A DNA stretch of 64,000 bases. It comes from Phaeobacter sp. J2-8. Its GTDB lineage: Bacteria > Pseudomonadota > Alphaproteobacteria > Rhodobacterales > Rhodobacteraceae. A model generated the notes under the pieces. That model had not been told where the DNA came from. It worked only from the letters and a program-made list of their open reading frames with translations, and searched no databases. The translations under genes were made by a program, and so were the position numbers. Position 1 is the first letter of the stretch, and the number at the start of each line of letters is the position of its first letter. This document shows positions 56,723 through 64,000 of this stretch, in pieces. The stretch lies in assembly GCF_022867865.1 (NCBI RefSeq), contig NZ_JALIEC010000001.1, positions 536,001-600,000 of the forward strand, given 5' to 3'.

Positions 56723-57532
56723 TCAGTCGTCCCTCAGGGTTTTGCGGATGTTTTCGATTTCGGTTTCGTCGATGTCGTCGAGCGGCGAATGATTTTCCGG
56801 CGCCTTGTTCCAGTCGGCAATCAGATTTGACACCGCTTGGATGGTCACCAGAACAATGATGAACAGAATTGCGGCTTTCATCGTGCCGGGAATGGGCGGA
56901 TCCCAGGCGGTGCCAAATGTCTCCATCCGCAGAAGGCGGGTTTTGGCATCGTTATAGCCGCCCCAGACCAGCGAGAAGGTGAAGCAGACGATCAGCCCGA
57001 CGGATATCACATCCGAGGTCTTCTGCATCCAGCGGGGCATCATGTCATAGATCACATAGATGCGGATGTGGCTGCGCTGTTGCATGGCGTATTGCCCGGC
57101 AAACAGGAACACCACCGCCGCGATCCACAGCGACATTTCGTTCGCCCAGAGTGTCGGGCGGCTAAAGACGTAGCGCGACACAACTTCGTAGAACATGACC
57201 ACAACGATCAATGCGATGCCGATCATCGCCATGCGCGACGTGACCAGCGACAGAATGTCGAAGAAACCGCGCGGCTCTGGTTCGATATGGCCGATGCGAT
57301 CCGACAAAAAGAGCGCCGTGCAGAGCAATGTCAGAAAGATTGATGCCAGCATGATCGCCACGATGGGCAGGCCCTGCGGGCGGATCATTTCATGCATTCC
57401 GATGGCATCTTCGGATATGAACTGGTTAAGGATCAACCAGGCAAAAATTGCGGCGGTTATGGCCCCGAATACTTTGGCGGCGGTTTTGACAGGCCCGCGT
57501 GCCGAGCCGAGCCAGACATTGTCTTTTTCCAT
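56723..57532 (-). CDS. dctQ: TRAP transporter small permease (DctQ)
   Basis: A 269-residue membrane protein, longer than the usual 170-200 residues because of an N-terminal two-helix extension. The DctQ core includes VSRYVFSRPTLWANEMSLWI and AGQYAMQQRSHIRIYVIYDM. GGGGAGGA precedes the ATG at 57532; the longer open frame to 57616 has no support. Confidence 0.88.
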   Translation of the reverse strand: MEKDNVWLGSARGPVKTAAKVFGAITAAIFAWLILNQFISEDAIGMHEMIRPQGLPIVAIMLASIFLTLLCTALFLSDRIGHIEPEPRGFFDILSLVTSRMAMIGIALIVVVMFYEVVSRYVFSRPTLWANEMSLWIAAVVFLFAGQYAMQQRSHIRIYVIYDMMPRWMQKTSDVISVGLIVCFTFSLVWGGYNDAKTRLLRMETFGTAWDPPIPGTMKAAILFIIVLVTIQAVSNLIADWNKAPENHSPLDDIDETEIENIRKTLRDD

Positions 57533-57641
57533 GCTCGTCCTCCCCTTGTTTGGTGATGTCGTTTGTTGGTTGATGTCTTCAAAAAACTGGCGAGCCCCAA
57601 GGGACCCGCCAGCCATGTTTGAAACGATCAGATGATCGACA

Positions 57642-58664
57642 TCACTTGGCGATCAGACCGAGATCCGCCAGGTAGCCACGGTGGCTTTCGACCAGAGCAG
57701 CGGCTTCTGGTGTCTTGGCGGCCCAACCGTCCCACGAACGCTGGGCAGCAGCGCGGAAATCGGCACGGTCTTTTTCCGACCAGTTGTGCAATGTCACGCC
57801 AGCGGCGGTCAGCTCTGCTGCGGCTTCGGCGTTCTTCTTTTCATTCGACAGAGCGGTGTGCAGGGTCAGTTTCTGCATGGCGGTGTCGATGATGCGTTGA
57901 TGCTTGTCGCTCAGCCCGTCCCAGACGGCTTTGTTACAGGCCAGGTGGTCCGACGGCATCGAATGGAAGCCGGGATAGGTGGCATGTTTCACGATGTCAT
58001 AGAGGCCAAGACCAACGTTGTTGGCCAGACCCGAAGCGTCCGCACCGTCGATGATGCCGGTTTCCAGCGCGGTAAAGATCTCGGTGAAATCCATCACGAT
58101 CGGCGAAGCGCCCATTTCGGTGAAGATTTCGGTTTCAAGACCAGGAGGCGAACGGAATTTCCAGCCTTTGATGTCCTCGGGACCTGCAAGCGGCTTGGAC
58201 GAGGACAGCGATTCCTGACCATAGAGCCACCAGCCGATCAGCTGCATGTCATGCTGGTTGTAGAGTTCCTGTGCGGCGTCATAGCCACCGCCGTAATACA
58301 GCCAGGAAACCTGCTGCCAGGGGGTGTCATAGCCACCCATGATGTCGCCGACGAACTGGAACGCCGGGTTCTTGCCGGTCTGATAGGCGCCGCCGGTCAT
58401 GTCACAGTCGAGGATGCCGTTGATGGCGGCGTCAAATGTCTCTGTGGTGGCAACAACCGAGGAGGCATAGAACATTTCGATGGTGATCTCGCCGCCCGAC
58501 ATGGTTTGAATATCGTCGATGAATTGTGCCGCCAGCTGACCCGAGGGGTGCTCGGATGTGTAGTGCGTCTGGATCCGCAGAGTCACGTCTTCAGCTGAAG
58601 CAGCGGTCGCCGCCACTGTCAGTGCTGCCGCGGTCGCTGTCTTCAAAAGCGATTTCAGTTTCAT
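57642..58664 (-). CDS. dctP: TRAP transporter substrate-binding protein (DctP)
   Basis: A 340-residue periplasmic binding protein with a signal peptide (MKLKSLLKTATAAALTVAATAASA). The DctP core includes LRIQTHYTSEHPSGQLAAQF, MQLIGWWLYGQESLSSSKPL and WKFRSPPGLETEIFTEMGAS, the last holding the ligand-binding Arg. AGGGAGGAAG precedes the ATG. It is the first gene of a long minus-strand operon under the two GGTATACC sites. Confidence 0.93.
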   Translation of the reverse strand: MKLKSLLKTATAAALTVAATAASAEDVTLRIQTHYTSEHPSGQLAAQFIDDIQTMSGGEITIEMFYASSVVATTETFDAAINGILDCDMTGGAYQTGKNPAFQFVGDIMGGYDTPWQQVSWLYYGGGYDAAQELYNQHDMQLIGWWLYGQESLSSSKPLAGPEDIKGWKFRSPPGLETEIFTEMGASPIVMDFTEIFTALETGIIDGADASGLANNVGLGLYDIVKHATYPGFHSMPSDHLACNKAVWDGLSDKHQRIIDTAMQKLTLHTALSNEKKNAEAAAELTAAGVTLHNWSEKDRADFRAAAQRSWDGWAAKTPEAAALVESHRGYLADLGLIAK

Positions 58665-58733
58665 TTAGGTCTTCCTCCCTGGTGGCCCCGTAGGACCGAT
58701 TGATGCCGCGCGTTCTTGGTGGCGCGGATAGAA

Positions 58734-58743
58734 TGGTATACCA
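58734..58743. promoter_or_regulatory. GGTATACC operator 4
   Basis: Perfect palindrome TGGTATACCA with GAATGGTATACCATTC symmetry, 70 nt before dctP. Read leftwards, it contains TATACC as a -10 with TTGGAT (58759-58764) 18 nt upstream. Confidence 0.75.
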
Positions 58744-58764
58744 TTCGAAAGACAGGCTATCCAA
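58735..58764 (-). promoter_or_regulatory. predicted dctP promoter overlapping operator 4
   Basis: TTGGAT (-35), 18 nt, TATACC (-10) on the minus strand. The -10 lies inside the operator palindrome, so a bound repressor would block it. Confidence 0.45.
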
Positions 58765-58789
58765 AGCATTCTCGACAATCAACATCTTT

Positions 58790-58799
58790 TGGTATACCA
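58790..58799. promoter_or_regulatory. GGTATACC operator 5
   Basis: Perfect palindrome (TTTTGGTATACCAAATT), 82 nt before the gntR start, 56 nt from operator 4. Confidence 0.75.
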
Positions 58800-58880
58800 A
58801 ATTCGACAATTCGACCTCGCAATGATCAAATATTGCGCTTTTGGCGGGTGCACTGAAGCAATTGGAAAAGACGCAGGTAA

Positions 58881-59570
58881 ATGGCGGAAGAAAATCGCGC
58901 GGAACATATCGCTAATCAGCTGCGGCGGGACATTCTTATGGGCGTTTTTGCCCCCGGTGCCCCGATCAAGGAGCGCGATAATGCGATTGAAATGGGGGTC
59001 AGCCGCACGCCAATGCGCGAAGCGATTCGAATCTTGGCGAAAGAGGGGCTTGTGGTGTTGCGCCCGTCCCGCAGCCCGATCGTAGCACAGCCTACCCTGA
59101 AAGAAGTGTCCAACGCGATCGAGGTGCTGAGCGCGCTGGAGATGTTGTCGGTGCAGCTGGCCTGTGAGCATGCGACGCAAGAGGATTTGACCCGCATTCG
59201 CGCCATCGAGCAGAACATGGCGAAAAACTATGACAAGCTGGATGATGTCGAGCGATTCGAGGTCGACATGAGCTTTCACATTGCCATCGCCAAGGCATCG
59301 CATAACGAAATGCTGGCCGAGACCCATTCCTCTTATCTGGCGCGTCTTTGGCGTGCGCGATTCCTGTCTGCGACGCAGAAACGGTCGCGCGAAAGGGTGC
59401 TGCGCCAGCATGGGGCCATTGTGGCCGGTCTGGAGGCGCGTGATGTTGCCATGGCGCAAAAAGATACCAACGCCCATCTGGAGCATCTGTTGATCAACGT
59501 GCAGGAATATTTCCAATTCGAATCCGGTGCCGATGGTGCCGCGGATGATCCCACTGGGTCCGGCAGTTGA
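58881..59570 (+). CDS. FCD-type GntR family transcriptional regulator
   Basis: A 229-residue regulator. The winged helix is residues about 5-75 (RAEHIANQLRRDILMGVFAP, GVSRTPMREAIRILAKEGLV). The FCD domain follows with likely metal-binding residues in FEVDMSFHIAIAKASHNEM, RQHGAIVAGLEARD and NAHLEHLL. FCD regulators such as FadR, ExuR and UxuR bind palindromes of the form TGGT..ACCA, matching the six sites in this window. The two nearest sites suggest it represses itself and dctP, with a sugar acid as inducer. Confidence 0.9.
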   Translation: MAEENRAEHIANQLRRDILMGVFAPGAPIKERDNAIEMGVSRTPMREAIRILAKEGLVVLRPSRSPIVAQPTLKEVSNAIEVLSALEMLSVQLACEHATQEDLTRIRAIEQNMAKNYDKLDDVERFEVDMSFHIAIAKASHNEMLAETHSSYLARLWRARFLSATQKRSRERVLRQHGAIVAGLEARDVAMAQKDTNAHLEHLLINVQEYFQFESGADGAADDPTGSGS

Positions 59571-59622
59571 AACTGCAACTGACCCAGATCTGAATTTTAA
59601 GCCCAAACAAGGATAAAGAGAC

Positions 59623-60468
59623 ATGAAACTGATCCGCTACGGTGCCCTTGGCGCCGAAAAAACCGGCATGCTTGACGGTGATGGCAAGGTGCGTGATCTG
59701 AGCGCCCATCTGCCGGAGCTTTCGGGTGCGGCGCTGACCGCCGAATCGCTGGATGCGGTGCGGGCGTTGGATGTGAACAGCCTGCCACTGGTGGCGGAAC
59801 CGGGCCGCATCGGCTCTTGCCTGGCATCGGTGCCGAATTTCTTTTGCATCGGGTTGAACTATGCCCTGCACGCCAAGGAAAGCGGCATGGACGCGCCGAC
59901 GGAACCGGTGGTGTTTTCCAAGGCGACATCGGCGCTGTCCGGTCCGTTTGATGATGTCATCATTCCGCGCAATTCGACCAAGGGCGACTGGGAGGTCGAG
60001 CTGGGTGTCGTGATCGGGCGCGAGGCACTTTATGTGTCAGAGGAAGACGCGCTTGATTATGTGGCGGGCTATTGCACCGTGAACGACGTGTCCGAGCGTG
60101 AGTTCCAGATCGAAAAGCTGGGCCAGTGGATCAAAGGCAAGTCGGCCCCGACATTTGCCCCCATCGGCCCCTGGTTCGTGACCGCAGACGAGGTGCCGGA
60201 CCCGCAGGCGCTGGATGTGTCGCTCTCTTTGAATGGGGATGTGGTGCAGAATTCCAATACTGCGGACATGATCTTTTCCGTGCGCGAAATCGTGTCCTAT
60301 CTCAGCCAGTTCATGAAGCTGCAACCGGGTGACATTATCGCCACCGGCACGCCTTCTGGTGTTGGCATGGGCATGAACCCGCAGCGCTTCTTGCGGCCTG
60401 GCGATGTCATGGAAGTGACCGTGCAGGGGCTGGGCACCCAGCGGCAGGAAACCGTCGCCGCCAGCTAA
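59623..60468 (+). CDS. fumarylacetoacetate hydrolase family protein (2,4-diketo-acid hydrolase-like)
   Basis: A 281-residue FAH-family enzyme. NFFCIGLNYALHAKESGM is the substrate loop, KGDWEVELGVVIGREALYV holds the metal-binding Glu residues, and IIATGTPSGVGMGMNPQRFL is the C-terminal signature. The short form resembles 2,4-diketo-3-deoxy-rhamnonate/fuconate hydrolases. It sits 52 nt after gntR, so it is probably in the same transcript. Confidence 0.85.
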   Translation: MKLIRYGALGAEKTGMLDGDGKVRDLSAHLPELSGAALTAESLDAVRALDVNSLPLVAEPGRIGSCLASVPNFFCIGLNYALHAKESGMDAPTEPVVFSKATSALSGPFDDVIIPRNSTKGDWEVELGVVIGREALYVSEEDALDYVAGYCTVNDVSEREFQIEKLGQWIKGKSAPTFAPIGPWFVTADEVPDPQALDVSLSLNGDVVQNSNTADMIFSVREIVSYLSQFMKLQPGDIIATGTPSGVGMGMNPQRFLRPGDVMEVTVQGLGTQRQETVAAS

Positions 60469-60486
60469 GGCGGTTGAACACCAATG

Positions 60487-60520
60487 CCCCGGCACCCATC
60501 TCAGATGTTGGATGCCGGGG
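60487..60520. terminator. hairpin after the FAH gene
   Basis: CCCCGGCA / TGCCGGGG, 8 bp, with a loop that can extend the stem (ATC/GAT). No T-tract. The rest of the spacer to 60764 holds operator 6 and no convincing gene. Confidence 0.5.
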
Positions 60521-60673
60521 AACACGCGTGATCGCGCCTTGACGCAGCGACGATTTCAATGCGGATTTTCCGCCACAACACAGCCATTTCAGCAGGCGCA
60601 TTGCGCAACACGGCGCAGTGGGCCGGGCAATTTGATCTTGGCTTGACGTTGCGCGCGGTGGATGTGATCAATC

Positions 60674-60683
60674 CGGTATACCA
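60674..60683. promoter_or_regulatory. GGTATACC operator 6 (one mismatch)
   Basis: CGGTATACCA, one base off the TGGTATACCA palindrome, with ATTTT on the right as in operators 1 and 2. It lies 82 nt before the semialdehyde dehydrogenase start. Confidence 0.6.
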
Positions 60684-60764
60684 TTTTGGGCCGGGGTGGC
60701 CGCCCGCACCTGCGGGAAATGATGCCGCCGCCCTGGCAGGACATATGTCAAACAAGGGATAGCA

Positions 60765-62289
60765 ATGCTTGACGAGACATTTAAACCGCACGGAAAACAT
60801 CTGATTGCGGGGGAATGGGTTGCGGGCGACGCAACATTCCAATCCGAACCGGCGCATGGTGCCGCGCATGATTATTCCGTTGGCACGCCTGCGCTGGTCG
60901 ATCAGGCCCTGCAAAGCGGCGGAAGAGGCCTTTTGGTCCTTTGGATATGCCGGCCGCGAGGTGCGCGCCGAATTCCTGCGGGCGATTGCCGACGAAATCG
61001 ACGCACGCGGCCCGCAAATCACCCAGATCGGCACCGAAGAAACCGGTTTGCCCGCCGCGCGGCTAGAAGGTGAGCGTGGGCGCACCGTGGGACAGTTGCG
61101 GTTGTTCGCCGAACATATCCTTGCCGGTGACTATCTGGATCGGCGGTATGATGCGGCATTGCCGGATCGCCAGCCATTGCCGCGCCCGGATTTGAAAATG
61201 GTGCAACGCCCGATTGGCCCTGTGGCGGTCTTTGGTGCGTCGAACTTCCCGCTGGCGTTTTCCACCGCGGGGGGCGACACCGCTGCGGCGCTGGCTGCGG
61301 GTTGCCCTGTTGTGGTCAAAGGCCACTCTGCGCATCCCGGCACCGGCGAAATCGTCGCCGAGGCGATTCACGCCGCAATCGCATCGCAGGGCATGAACCC
61401 CGGTGTGTTCAGCCTTATCCAGGGCGGAAAGCGTGATGTGGGTCAGGCCCTTGTGCAGCATCCGCTGATCCGTGCCGTCGGCTTTACCGGATCTTTGGGC
61501 GGTGGCCGGGCGTTGTTCGACCTGTGTGCGGCGCGCCCCGATCCAATTCCGTTCTTTGGCGAGCTGGGGTCGGTCAATCCGATGTTTGTCCTGCCCGAAG
61601 CACTGGCCGCCCGTGGCAACCAGATTGCCGAAGGCTGGGCCGGGTCGTTGACCATGGGCGCGGGACAGTTCTGTACCAATCCCGGCATCACCGTCCTGAT
61701 TGACGGGCCAGAGGCGGATGCCTTTACCGCGGCGGCCACTGCTGCGCTGAAGCCGATGGGCGCCCAGACCATGTTGACCGACGGGATTGCGGCCGCCTAT
61801 CGCGACGGGCGGGACCGGGTTGCCGGCAGCACCGGCGTACAGGAGCTGGTCAGCAGCACCTGTGACCTGCGCAACGCCACGCCCTATCTGTTTGCCACCA
61901 CCGGTGCCGAATGGTTGGCGAACGAGGCGCTGGGCGAAGAAGTGTTCGGACCGCTCGGGTTGATCGTGCGGGTCAAGGATGCCGACGAGATGCAGACACT
62001 GGCAAAGAGCCTGGTAGGCCAGTTGACCTGTACCTTGCATTTGGATGACGGCAACTTGGATCTGGGACGGCAATTGATGCCGGTCCTTGAACGCAAGGCC
62101 GGACGCGTGTTGGCAAATGGATTCCCCACCGGGGTCGAGGTGTCGGACACCATGGTGCACGGCGGACCTTACCCCGCCAGCACCAATTTCGGCGCGACAT
62201 CGGTTGGAACCATGTCGATCCGGCGGTTCCTGCGGCCGGTCTGCTATCAGAACTTGCCAGATGCCTTGCTGCCCGATGACCTGAAATAA
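60765..62289 (+). CDS. alpha-ketoglutarate semialdehyde dehydrogenase, frameshifted
   Basis: Oxidises alpha-ketoglutarate semialdehyde to alpha-ketoglutarate. One extra C in the CCC run at 60907-60909 breaks the frame after TPALVDQA. The rest reads CKAAEEAFWSFGYAGREVRA and continues with VFGASNFPLAFSTAGGDTAA, GFTGSLGGGRALFDL, the catalytic Glu in PFFGELGSVNP and Cys in MGAGQFCTNPG. The overall size (about 508 residues) and block order fit the KGSADH-III type. It ends before a hairpin terminator. Confidence 0.87.
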
Positions 62290-62303
62290 TTCAAAATAGC
62301 CGG

Positions 62304-62329
62304 ACGGCCCGCACAATGTTGCGGGCCGT
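62304..62329 (+). terminator. hairpin after the semialdehyde dehydrogenase gene
   Basis: ACGGCCCGCA / TGCGGGCCGT (10 bp, perfect), a CAATGT loop, then TTTGCGTTT. Confidence 0.7.
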
Positions 62330-62371
62330 TTGCGTTTCAACCCTTTCCTATCTTGCCGCCGGAGATCACAT

Positions 62372-63222
62372 ATGGCCGCTACATTCTTTGACCGTCGTTC
62401 CTGTACCTTGGGTGAGGGGCCGCTTTGGCACCCGGAACGGGGGCAATTGTTCTGGTTTGACATCCTGGGTCGCCAGTTGCTGAGCCGGGAGGGCGACACC
62501 GCTCTCGAATGGTCGTTTGATGAATATGTCTCGGCGGCGGGCTGGGTGGATCGTGATACGCTTCTTGTCGCGTCACAGACCTCGCTGATGCGCTTTGACA
62601 TCCCCAGCGGCGCGCATGAGGTGATTGCACCCCTGGAGGCTGACAATGCTGTCACACGCTCTAACGATGGCCGCGCAGATCCGCAGGGCGGTTTCTGGAT
62701 CGGAACAATGGGGATCAATGCCGAACCGGGGGCAGGGGCGATCTATCGCTATTACAAGGGCGCGGTCGAACGGATCTTTGCCGATATCACGGTTTCCAAT
62801 GCGATCTGTTTCGCCCCGGACGGGCGCCATGCCTATTACGCCGATACGCCAACCCTTCAGATCATGGTACAGCCGCTGGACGCCGAAGGGTGGCCCGATG
62901 GTGCGCCAGAGGTCTTTGTGGATCTGAACGAAGCGGGGCTGAAGCCCGATGGCGCTGTGGTGGATTCCCAGGGAGCGCTTTGGAATGCACAGTGGGGCGC
63001 TGGGCGCGTGGCGCGCTATTTGCCGGATGGCACTTTGGATCAGGTGATCGAAGTGCCGGGGCTGCACAGCACTTGCCCGGCTTTTGGAGGAGAGGATTTG
63101 CGCACCCTATATGTCACCAGCGCAAGCGCCGGCCTCATTCCCCTGATTCCGCCCAGGGCGCGACCTTTGTTGCCACGGTTGAGGTTGCCGGACAGGCCGA
63201 ACACAGGGTTGTGCTGGCCTGA
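62372..63222 (+). CDS. SMP-30/gluconolactonase family lactonase, frameshifted near the end
   Basis: A six-bladed beta-propeller lactonase. CTLGEGPLWHPERGQLFWFD, NDGRADPQGGFWIGTM and DGAVVDSQGALWNAQWGAGR supply the metal-binding Glu, Asn and Asp. One base seems lost in the CCCC run near 63138-63146: after SASAGLIP the family C-terminus reads DSAQGATFVATVEVAGQAEH in another frame and ends at 63222. It would open a sugar lactone to the aldonate used by the dehydratase. GGAG precedes the ATG. Confidence 0.83.
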
Positions 63223-63999
63223 TTGACGGCCAGAAGTGGGAATCCAGAGTTCCCAAAGCTCATAAACGGGCACTTCAGGGGCAAACGACTTCGGGATTTG
63301 CGATCCCGAGTTGGACAAAACCCCGAAAATCACCAAAAGCCTTGGGCTGAAATCCCCGGTTTTGTCCGTTTGCTCAAAAACTATTCACGGTAACCTGTTG
63401 AATTTGTTTATTTTTCGCAGAAACTTTGCAAAACTTTGGAATTTTGTGATTTTGTGCTTGCGGGTTTTGCTGGGTAACACTAGAACCCCCTTCACCGGCG
63501 GCGCTGAGGCGCACAACGGGACGCCAGACGGGGCGGCGGCGACGAGGAAACGAGGCGCTGACGCAGACGAGACGGAGAAATTTTTGAGGTATTGACGGGC
63601 GGGCGCGCCAATAAGTTAGGGCGCATCCGGTTGGTTTTTGTCTCTACGCTGTTTGAAATGATTGATATCTGAAGAGATATGTGGGCGGTTTGGTTCGTTT
63701 CGACGAACGGATGTTTGCATATCGCGCCGGTAGGGTTTGATGCACTTGTGTATTTTGTCCGATGACCGGTGACAGCTTCACTGTTTGAGCGGCTTTTGTT
63801 TACTTTGGTAAGCTGAAGCACAATCAAACAGATGACTTTTGGTTGCCACTCTCGTTCCTAGCCGGGTGAGGGTGCTGCAATTGGCTACTCCCCGGGTGCT
63901 GCAGGTTTCGACCTAACGCACTCAAGTAGCCAAAGGCGGTAGTGCAGCCAAAGATGTGCAGAGGTTCGAACGTCAAGGATACGCAGTAATGCGTTTCAA
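63223..63999. other. noncoding region, probable rRNA operon leader
   Basis: No convincing gene in 777 nt. It contains a hairpin TCGGGAT / ATCCCGA (63291-63309), an inverted repeat GGACAAAACC / GGTTTTGTCC (63313-63322 and 63358-63367), an AT-rich stretch, and a short hairpin ACGCA / TGCGT near the end. The last bases, GTTTCAAC, match the sequence that precedes CTTGAGAGTTTGATC at the start of 16S rRNA in Roseobacter-group genomes. The 16S gene itself is outside the window. Confidence 0.6.
63592..63620 (+). promoter_or_regulatory. possible rRNA operon promoter
   Basis: TTGACG, a 17-nt GC-rich spacer, and GTTAGG. The -10 is poor; TAAGTT (63612-63617) is an alternative with a short spacer. An A/T-rich stretch (AAATTTTTGAGG) precedes it, like an UP element. 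Confidence 0.4.
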
Positions 64000-64000
64000 C

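Noticed and set aside
60559..60762. Small plus-strand ORF in the spacer before the semialdehyde dehydrogenase
   Set aside because: It runs across operator 6 and has no ribosome site or family similarity.
63492..63827. Minus-strand ORF in the last 800 nt
   Set aside because: Low-complexity reading in the probable rRNA leader, no family match, no ribosome site.

Overview
The window looks like a chromosomal segment of a Rhodobacteraceae (Roseobacter-group) alphaproteobacterium. The GC content is high, with the gene families typical of that group: a LolA-like carrier, MbfA, DUF2794, DUF2948, a phosphatidylserine/phosphatidylcholine gene trio, TRAP transporters and a GTTC-N7-GTTC LexA box. The right end is probably the leader of a ribosomal RNA operon. 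Genus cannot be fixed from the sequence alone.

Left part (0-36 kb), mostly housekeeping: a cut-off PD-(D/E)XK nuclease, lolA, an N-formylglutamate amidohydrolase, pyruvate kinase, rpmI-rplT-pheS, a YaiI protein, S-formylglutathione hydrolase, two transporters, the iron exporter mbfA with an Irr-like box, a PEP-mutase-family enzyme divergent from a TetR gene, an NYN-domain protein, a GNAT enzyme, class III alcohol dehydrogenase with cytochrome c', an orphan frameshifted imuB behind a LexA box, DUF2794, a glycosyltransferase, a cupin, rpmJ, tRNA-Val, a second N-formylglutamate amidohydrolase, dinB, a NUDIX hydrolase, psd-pssA-pmtA, a five-gene peptide ABC importer with a LysR regulator, tRNA-Thr, murA, DUF2948 and a THUMP RNA methyltransferase.

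Right part (36-63.2 kb): a sugar-acid catabolic island of about 25 genes. It holds idonate/gluconate-type dehydrogenases, an IlvD/Edd aldonate dehydratase, a XylX-type FAH-fold 2-keto-3-deoxy-acid dehydratase, KDG kinase, an alpha-ketoglutarate semialdehyde dehydrogenase, an SMP-30 lactonase, a UxaA-type dehydratase, several oxidoreductases and a TRAP importer. Six copies of one palindrome, (T/C)GGTATACCA, sit upstream of nearly every transcription unit of the island. Two of them flank the gntR/TRAP divergent promoter, so the FCD-type GntR at 58.9 kb is the natural candidate regulator of the whole island. The enzymes are enough to outline lactone -> aldonate -> 2-keto-3-deoxy acid -> alpha-ketoglutarate semialdehyde -> alpha-ketoglutarate (Weimberg-like), plus a branch feeding KDG kinase.

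Two structural features cut across the window. First, about twelve 1-2 nt indels break ten otherwise well conserved genes, mostly in short homopolymer runs. This looks more like residual sequencing error than real gene decay, so those genes are annotated as frameshifted rather than dead. Second, an intergenic hairpin repeat (GC-rich stem followed by GGGATATTT and CAGANGAAG) occurs five times.
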